From: SIG673 sp964520875
GTDB taxonomy: Bacteria > Bacillota > Clostridia > Oscillospirales > CAG-272
Assembly: GCA_964520875.1 (NCBI GenBank)
Contig: CAZFQJ010000013.1
Coordinates: 1 to 21,173, forward strand
Direction of reading: 5' to 3'
Length of the DNA stretch: 21,173 nt
Below the pieces are notes generated by a model. That model ran no database searches, was not told the DNA's origin, and saw only the letters and a program-made list of their open reading frames with translations. The translations under genes and the position numbers were made by a program. Positions 13,486 to 21,119 of this stretch are shown piece after piece; the first letter of the stretch is position 1; each line of letters begins with the position of its first letter.

Positions 13486-14862
13486 TCATTCTCCCTGTTT
13501 ATCCGATATTTTATTTAGAGCTTTTCTGAATCTGAAAACAAACAACACCGCCGTAAAGCTTACCGCAATAAGATCGGCGATAGGCTCCGCCATATATACT
13601 CCGATCGTACTGTCGCTCACCAGATGCGGCATGATGTAGATGAGCGGCAAAAGAAGGACGAACTTCCTTACCACCGCGACTATAACTGACGACGGCGCGT
13701 TTCCGAGCGAAACGAATGTCATCTGACAAGCTATCTGTATACCGAAAAGGAAGGTGCTTCCGAAATATATTCGAATGACTTTTTCGGTAAAATCAAGAAG
13801 CGCGGTCTCCGCGGTAAACATCGCGGCAAACGCTCTCGGGAAAAGCATGATTACGCCCCAAAGCGTAACGGAATATACAAGAGACACGGTAAGTAAGAGC
13901 TTGAATGTCTTTTTTACGCGCTCGGCGTTCTTCGCTCCGTAGTTATAGCTTGAGATAGGCTGGGCGCCCTGTGCAAATCCCTGAAGCGGAAGCATGGCGA
14001 ACTGCATGACTCCCGTAAGTATCGTCATGGCTCCCACCGCCAGATCTCCTCCGTATTTAAGAAGAGAAGAATTGAAGCATATAGATATCACGCTTTCGCT
14101 TGCCTGCATGATGAACGCCGCCGCACCGAGCGCAAGACACGGGAGCACCACCTTGGGCGAGACGAAAAGGTTACTTACTTTTAAGCGAAGCAATGCTCTT
14201 TTGTCGCGGAAAAGGAAGGTCACAACCCAAACGCAGGAGCACGCCTGAGATATCACGGTAGCGAGAGCCGCTCCGCTGACTCCCATATCGAGTCCGTAAA
14301 TAAATATCGGATCGAGGATTATATTCGCAACGGCGCCTATAAGGACCGAGATCATCGATATCTTTGTAAATCCCTGCGCCGTAACAAACGCGTTCATACC
14401 GAGCGTAAGCTGAACGAAAATCGTTCCGATCGCATATACGCTCATATATTCGGTAGCGTACTCTATCGTATTTTCGCTCGCTCCGAACATAAGCAAAAGA
14501 TCACGGTTGAAGATCAAAAGAACTACGGTAAGTATGACCGATATGACTATCTGTAAACTGAAACAACCGCCTAATGTCTTTTCGGCGCTCTCGTTATCTT
14601 TTTTGCCCATAAATATAGACGCCCGCGGTGCTCCTCCGGAGCTTACAAGCGCCGCAAATGCGGAAACTATCATGATTATCGGCATACAAACGCCCACGCC
14701 CGTCAGCGCAAGGTCGCCGTTTTCCGGTATATGGCCTATGTATATTCGGTCAACGATGTTATAGAGCATGTTTATGAGTTGTGCTATTACCGTCGGAAGC
14801 GCCAATTTGAACATAAGCTTTCCTATCGGCGCGGTACCGAGCATTTCCTTTTGATCCTGCAT
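13486..14862 (-). CDS. MATE-family efflux protein (third, operon with two-component system)
   Basis: A 458-residue MATE exporter with about 12 membrane helices. Family signals are LALPTVIAQLINMLYNIVDR (N-terminal), SSGGAPRASIFMGKKDNE and the repeat of this pattern in the second half (GFAQGAQPISSYNYGAKNAE). It leads a four-gene operon with the response regulator 3 nt downstream, then the kinase and a second plsY. Its substrate is likely the signal, or produces the signal, for that system (inference). GGAGG lies 13 nt from the ATG, a long spacing similar to that of the second MATE gene. Confidence 0.93.
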   Translation of the reverse strand: MQDQKEMLGTAPIGKLMFKLALPTVIAQLINMLYNIVDRIYIGHIPENGDLALTGVGVCMPIIMIVSAFAALVSSGGAPRASIFMGKKDNESAEKTLGGCFSLQIVISVILTVVLLIFNRDLLLMFGASENTIEYATEYMSVYAIGTIFVQLTLGMNAFVTAQGFTKISMISVLIGAVANIILDPIFIYGLDMGVSGAALATVISQACSCVWVVTFLFRDKRALLRLKVSNLFVSPKVVLPCLALGAAAFIMQASESVISICFNSSLLKYGGDLAVGAMTILTGVMQFAMLPLQGFAQGAQPISSYNYGAKNAERVKKTFKLLLTVSLVYSVTLWGVIMLFPRAFAAMFTAETALLDFTEKVIRIYFGSTFLFGIQIACQMTFVSLGNAPSSVIVAVVRKFVLLLPLIYIMPHLVSDSTIGVYMAEPIADLIAVSFTAVLFVFRFRKALNKISDKQGE

Positions 14863-14951
14863 GATTTTGTCGCGTTCCTCCGTTATACGCCTGTATATTT
14901 TATTCTTTCGATCGTTTATCCGTCACTCGAAAGTACTCCACAGTTAGTTAT
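14863..14951 (-). promoter_or_regulatory. Leader of the MATE-TCS operon
   Basis: About 85 nt lie between the promoter and the start codon. It holds GGAGGA (TCCTCC at 14876-14881 on the plus strand) and no gene, known riboswitch or clear hairpin. Confidence 0.5.
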
Positions 14952-14980
14952 ATTGTGGCACATTTTACGTACCGTGTCAA
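14952..14980 (-). promoter_or_regulatory. Promoter of the MATE-TCS-plsY operon
   Basis: On the minus strand TTGACA (14975-14980) and CACAAT (14952-14957) are separated by 17 bp. The -10 box is weak and is preceded by an extended TGTGC element. A weak -10 box suggests activation by a regulator. Confidence 0.68.
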
Positions 14981-15060
14981 TCGTTTTCCCTAAACGTTTA
15001 CAGAAAATTTTCACCTTTCGCATAAGCCTCGTTTTATTCGATTTTATATTTCCGCACCTA

Positions 15061-15089
15061 TTGACCGCATAGCGTTTTTGTGCTATAAT
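15061..15089 (+). promoter_or_regulatory. Promoter of the reductase operon
   Basis: TTGACC (15061-15066) and TATAAT (15084-15089) are separated by 17 bp, with extended -10 TGTGC. The same TGTGCTATAAT occurs in the tRNA-Leu promoter. Confidence 0.88.
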
Positions 15090-15110
15090 CATATCGCGGA
15101 TATATCGATA

Positions 15111-15127
15111 AAAACGGTATCCGTTTT
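15111..15127 (+). promoter_or_regulatory. Inverted repeat in the reductase leader
   Basis: AAAACGG (15111-15117) and CCGTTTT (15121-15127) are perfectly complementary around a 3-nt centre. They lie about 15 nt after the predicted transcription start and could form an RNA hairpin or a repressor operator. A second hairpin, CCGCC/GGCGG (15142-15154), sits just before the ribosome binding site. Confidence 0.5.
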
Positions 15128-15173
15128 AGATTTTTACATTTCCGCCTCGGGCGGCACTGAAAGGGGAGCGTTT

Positions 15174-16061
15174 ATGGAATACGTAACGTTAAACAACGGC
15201 GTAAAAATGCCCATGCTCGGCTACGGCGTATATCAGATCAAAAGCGACGAATGCGAAAGATGTGTGCTTGACGCATTGTCCGTCGGATACCGTTCCGTAG
15301 ATACGGCGCAGAGCTATTTCAACGAAGAAGCGGTAGGAAGCGCTCTTGTAAAGAGCGGAATACCGAGAAACGAGATATTCCTTACGACCAAGGTATGGAT
15401 AGAGCATTACGGCTACGACGAATGTCGCGCGTCTGTCTTAGAGTCGCTAAGAAAGCTTAAGACCGACTATATCGATCTTTGTCTTTTACATCAGCCGTTT
15501 TCCGATGTCTACGGAGCGTATCGCGCGCTTGAGGATCTGATGTCGGAAGGAAGGATACGCGCTATCGGTATATCGAATTTCTACGTTGACCGTATGGTCG
15601 ATATCGCAAATTTCTCACGCGTAAAGCCCGCGGTAAATCAGATCGAGATACACCCTCATCATCAGCAGAGCGAGGCGCTTGAATGGCATAAAAAATACGA
15701 CGTCAGGCTTGAGGCATGGGCGCCGTTCGGCGAAGGCAGGAACGGCATGTTCGAGCTTCCCGAGCTTAAGGCTATCGGAAAAAAGTACGGAAAAACGCCC
15801 GCTCAGGTCATTCTTCGCTGGCATGTGCAACGCGGAATAGTCGTGATCCCGAAGTCCACGCATATCGAACGCATGAAGGAAAATTTCGATATCTTCGATT
15901 TTACTTTAACGGACGGGGATATGAACGAAATATCCAAGCTTGACAGAAAACAAAGCTCGTTCTTCTCTCATACCGATCCCAAAATGGTCGAATGGTTCTC
16001 TCAAATGGTCGAAGAACGCAAAAAGCAACACGATTGTTCAAAAGAAAAGAAAGGTTGGTAA
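15174..16061 (+). CDS. Aldo/keto reductase
   Basis: A 295-residue NADPH-dependent oxidoreductase of the AKR superfamily (alpha/beta barrel, cytosol). The catalytic tetrad is visible: D43 in SVDTA, Y48 in QSYFNE, K73 in TTKVW and H106 in LLHQPF. The barrel motif GISNFYVDRM and the cofactor-binding IVVIPKSTHIERMKENF near the C-terminus are also present. The start was set at the ATG at 15174 (MEYVTLNNG), preceded by AAAGGGGAG. A longer reading from 15078 would add 32 residues with no family match and would lie across the -10 box. The substrate is unknown; such enzymes reduce sugars, aldehydes or ketones. The stop is immediately followed by the start of the flavoprotein gene. Confidence 0.93.
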   Translation: MEYVTLNNGVKMPMLGYGVYQIKSDECERCVLDALSVGYRSVDTAQSYFNEEAVGSALVKSGIPRNEIFLTTKVWIEHYGYDECRASVLESLRKLKTDYIDLCLLHQPFSDVYGAYRALEDLMSEGRIRAIGISNFYVDRMVDIANFSRVKPAVNQIEIHPHHQQSEALEWHKKYDVRLEAWAPFGEGRNGMFELPELKAIGKKYGKTPAQVILRWHVQRGIVVIPKSTHIERMKENFDIFDFTLTDGDMNEISKLDRKQSSFFSHTDPKMVEWFSQMVEERKKQHDCSKEKKGW

Positions 16062-16601
16062 ATGACCGTGAAAAAAGTACTGATATTATCCGGAAGCCCG
16101 AGAAAAGGCGGAAATTCCGACACACTTTGCGATGAATTCATGAAGGGAGCAAAGGAAGCGGGACACGACGTGGAAAAGATACGAGTGGCGGAAAAGAACG
16201 TAGGATACTGTCGCGCTTGTTACGCATGCAGAGACACCGGCGTATGCACCGTAAAAGACGACATGTCGGAGATCATGCAGAAGATGATCGACTGCGACGT
16301 TATGGTACTTGCAAGCCCGGTGTATTTCTATTCGATAGACGCACAACTCAAAGCGGTGATAGACCGCAGCGTCGCACGCTGGACCGAGGTCAAAAACAAG
16401 GAATTCTACTACATAGTCACGGCGGCAGACGAAGAGCTTTCCTCCGCCGACACTACCCTTGCATGCTTCCGCGGATACGCCGACTGCGTCGAAGGCGCAA
16501 AAGAAATGGGAGTCATATACGGAATGGGCACGTATGAAAAAGGCGAGATAAACGGGAAGAGCGCCATGCGCGAAGCTTACGAAGCGGGAAAGAACGTTTG
16601 A
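16062..16601 (+). CDS. Iron-sulfur flavoprotein-type NAD(P)H/FMN reductase
   Basis: A 179-residue flavodoxin-fold protein. GSPRKGGNSDTL (11-22) is the FMN phosphate-binding loop of the NADPH-dependent FMN reductase family, and ASPVYFYSIDAQLKAVIDR (84-102) is the flavin side. The compact cysteine cluster C50-x2-C53-x2-C56-x5-C62 fits the 4Fe-4S motif of iron-sulfur flavoproteins known from archaea and clostridia. It may carry electrons to or from FMN under anaerobic conditions. It starts directly after the reductase stop (TAA then ATG) with an AAGG-type site inside the preceding codons, so the two genes are co-translated. This suggests a shared redox function, perhaps stress or substrate reduction. 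It ends in a strong terminator. Confidence 0.9.
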   Translation: MTVKKVLILSGSPRKGGNSDTLCDEFMKGAKEAGHDVEKIRVAEKNVGYCRACYACRDTGVCTVKDDMSEIMQKMIDCDVMVLASPVYFYSIDAQLKAVIDRSVARWTEVKNKEFYYIVTAADEELSSADTTLACFRGYADCVEGAKEMGVIYGMGTYEKGEINGKSAMREAYEAGKNV

Positions 16602-16627
16602 TCTTGTTTTGAATAATTAAAAGATAC

Positions 16628-16667
16628 AAAAAGTCTCTCGGGCATATCCCCGAGAGACTTTTCCTTT
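16628..16667. terminator. Bidirectional terminator between convergent operons
   Basis: A 14-bp stem (16629-16642 with 16649-16662) and 6-nt loop, flanked by A residues before it and TTTTCCTTTT after it. It ends the plus-strand reductase operon and the minus-strand nucleoside hydrolase gene. Confidence 0.92.
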
Positions 16668-16682
16668 TATGATCATTTTTGA

Positions 16683-17630
16683 TCATTTTCCGTCGACTGT
16701 ATCGTCTATTATCCTGCGTATGTCCTCGTAATCCGACTTAGGAAGCAGGTACGTGTGTTCAAACTCCTCGGAAGCGCTCCAACGCGTAACAAAATCATCG
16801 TCCACGCTCACCTTTCCGAGCTTGTGATAATTCCAATACGCTCCGGGACGCACCGCCTCCAACATAGCGGTATGGTCCCAGCTCATTCGTCCCGCCCCAC
16901 CGTTATGAACGAGGTATGCGTGCGCGACCGGGTCGCCTTTTTCCGCCCTTGTCGGATAGCCTACCATTGTCTTGATATACGAGCCTATCTCGTAACTGCT
17001 GAACACGAGCCTTCCGCACCATTCGTTACACACCGTTTGAGCCGCCAGCAGTCCGCTCGCCTTGATGTTCCACTCACAAGCGACGGGCGTACCGGAAGTG
17101 TTTCCGTCGGGATAGATCGTCATCGGCCAGCTTTCAAAGAACCTGCCGCCCATTACGACCGTCCTCGCTATCTTACGCCGTATAAGCTCTTTACCAGTAA
17201 GCTCGGATATTCCGTCGGCACCGCTCGTAACGAGCCTCGCCATAGTCGTAAGCGCACCCGTAACGACAAGGGTTATACTGTTATCCTCAGCCGCTGCAAG
17301 CGTTTTACGCAAAACACATAAGCTATCGGGTAAAGCGTCCCTGTTTCCGTACACTTTTGAGGGATAAGCGTTCGGAAATTTCTCGCATAGCTCCGCGGCG
17401 TACACTCCGCGCCCCTTGACGGGCGTATCGTAATTTACTCCGACGGGAACGCTCCTGCCGTAAAAACGGTTTATCGCGTCTATACAACCGGCAAAATATT
17501 CTCCGCCGAAGCAATGAGTAACCGCCAAAAGCTCGGCTTCCCCCTTGTCACAGAGACGGTGGAGCAGTGCAAGCGCTCCCGCGTCGTCGCAATCGCCGCC
17601 GATATCCGTATCAAAAATTATCTTCGTCAT
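16683..17630 (-). CDS. Nucleoside hydrolase-fold protein (IUNH family)
   Basis: A 315-residue protein of the inosine-uridine nucleoside N-ribohydrolase family. The N-terminal calcium-binding motif is DTDIGGDCDDAGAL (7-20; D7, D9, D15, D16), a variant of DxDxGxDDAxAL with a one-residue insertion. Also visible are VVTGALTTMARL, VVMGGRF, EWNIKASGLLA and WDHTAMLEAV, whose aspartate matches the C-terminal metal ligand. No signal peptide is seen, so the protein should be cytoplasmic. It would cleave an N-glycosidic bond or a related sugar substrate; the subfamily with extra glycines in the first motif is poorly characterised. It starts 14 nt after the PL8 lyase stop with AAGGTGATC upstream, so it is co-transcribed with that lyase. 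Whether it acts on a lyase product is unknown. Confidence 0.88.
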   Translation of the reverse strand: MTKIIFDTDIGGDCDDAGALALLHRLCDKGEAELLAVTHCFGGEYFAGCIDAINRFYGRSVPVGVNYDTPVKGRGVYAAELCEKFPNAYPSKVYGNRDALPDSLCVLRKTLAAAEDNSITLVVTGALTTMARLVTSGADGISELTGKELIRRKIARTVVMGGRFFESWPMTIYPDGNTSGTPVACEWNIKASGLLAAQTVCNEWCGRLVFSSYEIGSYIKTMVGYPTRAEKGDPVAHAYLVHNGGAGRMSWDHTAMLEAVRPGAYWNYHKLGKVSVDDDFVTRWSASEEFEHTYLLPKSDYEDIRRIIDDTVDGK

Positions 17631-17644
17631 TTGTGATCACCTTA

Positions 17645-20641
17645 TCAGCCGAGCACGAGAGAATACGTGTTTCCGACATTTCCGGCAACCGCGACGTCAA
17701 TAACGATATTGTTTCCGTTTGAAGTTACCGAAACTCCGTCATCGGCGCTCTTTACGGAGAGAGAACGTCCGAGATCGACGGTAAGACTTATATTTTGAAG
17801 CAGGTGGGTCGGGTCGCTGACGCTTATCTCAACTTTTCCGTCCTTATCCGTGATCATAACGGCACACGGAACATTCGCGGTAACGCCGTTTGAGCTTCCC
17901 TTCTCGTAGAACACGTAACCCGTGATACCGAGAGTATTCTCCTTTACGACATGGACCTTATCGCTTACTTCAAGAATAGTTACGTCCTTGTTTGCGGAAT
18001 ACGCCGCCGTCTCCTCTGCGGTAGCGTTCGGAAGATATATGAAACTGTAACTGCCATTACTCGGCTTAGAGCCGTGACTGTACGTCGCTTCGAAGAAGGT
18101 GTTGGTCTTATTCGGCTGCGTCTGTCCGGAATTTTCCGCTTTACCGTAGGTTATGACGGTATCGTCGAAGAATACGTATCCGCCCATGTTCGTAAAGTGC
18201 ATATTCTTTACGGTCTCGGTCTTAGTATCTCCGCTCGCAAGCGAGAGGGCGCTACCGTTTACCGTCAGTACGTCGGAATTACGCCATATTCTGTTTTCTA
18301 TAACGGTATAAACGCCGCTTTCGTCGTTCTTTATCAGAGTAGCTCCGCTTTCGCTCGCCAAAGTATTCCGTGAATACGAATAATTTATTCCCGAACCGAC
18401 CGCTACTATCTCGTCATCGAACATGAAATACGATTTTCTCGCGCTGAGATCGGTACTGAAATACTTGTTCTCACCGTATCCGAGCTCCATGAAGGCTATT
18501 CCGTACTTTCCGTGCTCGACTCCTCCTACGAATGCGGAATCACCAAGTATCGGACTTACGTTCTGCTCGACTCTGTCGGAGGAGCTTACGGTAGTACCGG
18601 GAAGCTTGAACGGATCGACAAAATCGAAGTAACTGTAATTGTAATCATATCCGTCCGTATAGATATAGAGCATGCCGTCGCCTTGATACCAGCCGCGGCG
18701 GTTTTCTCCGTTTATCGCTTCATACTTATATATACGTGTGGAGCTCATCGAAACGCATGCCCCGTACTTTTCACCGTGCATCGCCACTCTGTCCATATTG
18801 CCGAACACCTTGACAAGCTCATATCCGGTCCTCGGGGTCACGTTATCGTTGTTCTTAAGATTTACCGCGTAGTCAACGAGCATAAGCGGAACGTTCGAAG
18901 CGTAATTATTATCCGACGTGATCATGTAGTGACGGATCATCGCCTCAAGCTTATCCTTGTATTTGCTCGGAGCGTACGTCGTCATTCTAATAAACGAAGC
19001 CACTACTCCGCCGTTCGCCTCGCTCGTATTTCTGTATACCTCTCTGCCTCTCGTGCAGGCAAACAGGTTTCCGCCGTACAACACCGGCTGGAAGCTATCG
19101 AAAGCCCATGCGTACTGATTTTCTGTTATATCCTCATAGAACGCAAAGCGGCTTCCGCGCAAAATGAGCATTATCTGAGTAAGCTCGTAAAACAAAGACG
19201 CACCGTATCCGCAGGTATATGATAATTTTTCGTGCTGAATGAACGATCCGTCCGTATAGAATCCGTCTCCTAACGTAACATACTCGAATATCTCAAGGAG
19301 CATATCCTTGGAAATAAGTATCCTTTCCGCGTCGTTCTGCAAAAACGCGGAGGCGAGCACGCAGTTACCTATCCAGAGCCTGTTACATGCGGTCATAGAC
19401 GGATACTCGTTCAGATAATCGAAGGGAGCAAGATATTTCTTAACAGCTTCGCTTCCGAGCTCGTCTTCAAGTATCATAAGTATCTTTGTAAGGTTAAGCG
19501 GAATACCTATATCCCATTCCCACCAGTTACCGTATGTGCCTTTTTCCCATACACAAGGACCGTAATAATTGTTGTATGCGTATTCAAGACCCTTCACTAT
19601 ATCCGCGTAAAGCTCGGAATTATGGTAATATTCGCTTCCCACGGTCGCATAACCGAGCGCCATATCGTAGATCTTGCCGTATATTCCCTGTATCTTGACC
19701 TCGTTTCCTCTTATTCCGAATACGACGTCATATCCCCAGAGCTTACCTACCTCTCCGTTCGAATACGTAGCCTTAAAGCTATCCCAGTCGTTTTTACACG
19801 CGTTCGATATCGCCGCAACTCTGGAATTGTATTCGGCGGTGTGAACCGCGTTCTCGTTCGGATCTCCCACAAGGAACTCTCTCCATTGGTCCTTTACCGT
19901 CTTGTAAAGCTCGGGATCGTCGGTAGAGACTGGAGATATCACCTCATATTCCTGCTTTGAAAGATACATATATCCGAAGCAAAGGTAATTCTCATCGCTA
20001 CACGTAAGTCCCCAACCGCTCGTGGCATAGTTGAATCTCACTATATTTTGGAGATCGGGTGAATAATTTCCTCCCGCGTCGGCGATACTGAACTCAAGGA
20101 CCTTCCAGCCGCTCCAATCGACATTTATCGTAAAGCTCACATACGGATCCATGGCCGTGCTTGCGATGTTCGGGCTTGAAAAATAGAGCATGACCGTAGT
20201 ATTCGTAGCCTTTCCGGAATATACCGCTACCGAAAGCGTATCGTAACCGCTCCAATCGCTTATCTTCGGCGACTTCAATTCGAAATTTTTCTTACCGCTG
20301 ACGCATAACGAAGCGTCCTCGGAAAGATCGCCCGAAGAATAAACGACTCTTTCGTTAATGTACGGCTTCGAAGTATCGGTATTATCGACTATACCTCCGT
20401 TCGCCTTACGGAATCCCGGGTCCGTATAGTCAAAAAGTATATCCATTTGGGGCTCTTTCTTTTCGATCCTTAAATAGTAATCCTTATCCATTTCATCATC
20501 TCCGTTTTTATTATCGTCATCGTTTCCGGGTCCTTTTTTAGGCTTGCACGACGCCAGCGCCGAAACCACCGTGCATATCGCCATGATAAATGCGATCCGC
20601 CTTATACTTTTCTTAATAACAATCACTCTCCTTTTTCGCAT
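17645..20641 (-). CDS. Polysaccharide lyase family 8 lipoprotein
   Basis: A 998-residue surface-anchored enzyme. The signal peptide ends at LASC (C32), followed by a Gly/Asp/Asn linker (33-51). Residues about 66-235 look like a beta-sandwich binding module. Residues about 245-610 form the alpha/alpha toroid with NWWEWDIGIP (372-381), TACNRLW (417-423), DGSFIQHEKLSYTCGYG (464-480) and TRGREVYR (530-537). The C-terminal beta domains continue to 998 (STRIYKYEAINGENRRGWYQGDG). The candidate catalytic set N420, H470, Y479, R533 has the same spacing as Asn349-His399-Tyr408-Arg462 of pneumococcal hyaluronate lyase as I recall it. Substrates of the family are hyaluronan, chondroitin or xanthan; which one is not decided here. 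The start is uncertain: the ATG has only a weak site, while AAAGGAG lies inside codons 3-5. It is co-transcribed with the nucleoside hydrolase-like gene. Confidence 0.9.
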   Translation of the reverse strand: MRKRRVIVIKKSIRRIAFIMAICTVVSALASCKPKKGPGNDDDNKNGDDEMDKDYYLRIEKKEPQMDILFDYTDPGFRKANGGIVDNTDTSKPYINERVVYSSGDLSEDASLCVSGKKNFELKSPKISDWSGYDTLSVAVYSGKATNTTVMLYFSSPNIASTAMDPYVSFTINVDWSGWKVLEFSIADAGGNYSPDLQNIVRFNYATSGWGLTCSDENYLCFGYMYLSKQEYEVISPVSTDDPELYKTVKDQWREFLVGDPNENAVHTAEYNSRVAAISNACKNDWDSFKATYSNGEVGKLWGYDVVFGIRGNEVKIQGIYGKIYDMALGYATVGSEYYHNSELYADIVKGLEYAYNNYYGPCVWEKGTYGNWWEWDIGIPLNLTKILMILEDELGSEAVKKYLAPFDYLNEYPSMTACNRLWIGNCVLASAFLQNDAERILISKDMLLEIFEYVTLGDGFYTDGSFIQHEKLSYTCGYGASLFYELTQIMLILRGSRFAFYEDITENQYAWAFDSFQPVLYGGNLFACTRGREVYRNTSEANGGVVASFIRMTTYAPSKYKDKLEAMIRHYMITSDNNYASNVPLMLVDYAVNLKNNDNVTPRTGYELVKVFGNMDRVAMHGEKYGACVSMSSTRIYKYEAINGENRRGWYQGDGMLYIYTDGYDYNYSYFDFVDPFKLPGTTVSSSDRVEQNVSPILGDSAFVGGVEHGKYGIAFMELGYGENKYFSTDLSARKSYFMFDDEIVAVGSGINYSYSRNTLASESGATLIKNDESGVYTVIENRIWRNSDVLTVNGSALSLASGDTKTETVKNMHFTNMGGYVFFDDTVITYGKAENSGQTQPNKTNTFFEATYSHGSKPSNGSYSFIYLPNATAEETAAYSANKDVTILEVSDKVHVVKENTLGITGYVFYEKGSSNGVTANVPCAVMITDKDGKVEISVSDPTHLLQNISLTVDLGRSLSVKSADDGVSVTSNGNNIVIDVAVAGNVGNTYSLVLG

Positions 20642-20667
20642 ATCTACCTATAAAATCCCCCGAGAAC

Positions 20668-20695
20668 ATTATACCATATTTACCGTCATTGTCAA
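20668..20695 (-). promoter_or_regulatory. Promoter of the PL8 lyase operon
   Basis: On the minus strand TTGACA (20690-20695) and TATAAT (20668-20673) are separated by 16 bp. Transcription would start about 20 nt before the ATG at 20641. Confidence 0.85.
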
Positions 20696-20825
20696 TAAAA
20701 TTGAAGGCATTTTGCCTGTTCCGAACGCTTTTTCGGCGTTTTATCCAAAGCGCCTCGTCATTTTTTGTGCAAACAATCAAAACACCCGCGTACTTAATGT
20801 CCCGTTTAATACCCATTTACAGAGT

Positions 20826-20831
20826 TATAAT
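20826..20831 (+). promoter_or_regulatory. Probable -10 box of the small membrane-protein gene
   Basis: TATAAT at 20826-20831 is a perfect -10 box about 40 nt before the ATG. The -35 region (around 20803-20809, GTTTAA) is poor, so an activator or a weak promoter is possible. Confidence 0.5.
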
Positions 20832-20871
20832 CCATACATAAAGAGTAAGTAAGCCGAAAGGAAAAGAAAAA

Positions 20872-21045
20872 ATGAAAAGAAAAAACGATAGTTGCGCGGA
20901 GCTTTCCGTATTCAAGAAGATACTCGGGATATTTCTCTTCGGACTCGCCGCGGTGTTCGGAAACGTGATAAGCGTGATACCGTACATAGCATCGGTTCCC
21001 ATGGCGATAGCGTACCTCGGAATACAATGCCGTCTTTGGTCGTAA
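20872..21045 (+). CDS. Small hydrophobic membrane protein, 57 residues
   Basis: A 57-codon open frame from ATG at 20872 to TAA at 21043-21045. The N-terminus is charged (MKRKNDSCAELS), followed by a hydrophobic stretch (about 17-52) that could form one long or two short transmembrane helices with a Pro-containing turn (VISVIPYIASV). It ends IQCRLWS. AAAGGAAAAG lies 9-10 nt before the ATG and a TATAAT box lies about 40 nt upstream. Codon use (many ATA and CTC, GGA) matches the neighbours. I recognise no family. It sits alone between the divergent lyase operon and tRNA-Leu. It is more likely real than not, because signal, frame and composition agree. Confidence 0.65.
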   Translation: MKRKNDSCAELSVFKKILGIFLFGLAAVFGNVISVIPYIASVPMAIAYLGIQCRLWS

Positions 21046-21075
21046 AAAATATTTTCACTTTTTTCGAAAAAGGTA

Positions 21076-21104
21076 TTGACAAAACCGAAATGATGTGCTA
21101 TAAT
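21076..21104 (+). promoter_or_regulatory. Promoter of tRNA-Leu
   Basis: TTGACA (21076-21081) and TATAAT (21099-21104) are separated by 17 bp, with an extended -10 TGC. It is a full consensus promoter ending 15 nt before the tRNA, fit for stable RNA. Confidence 0.93.
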
Positions 21105-21119
21105 ATCAAACGTCGGTTA

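Noticed and set aside
15078..15173. Upstream ATG extending the aldo/keto reductase by 32 residues
   Set aside because: It begins at the promoter -10 box region, so it cannot be fully transcribed, and the family start is at 15174.
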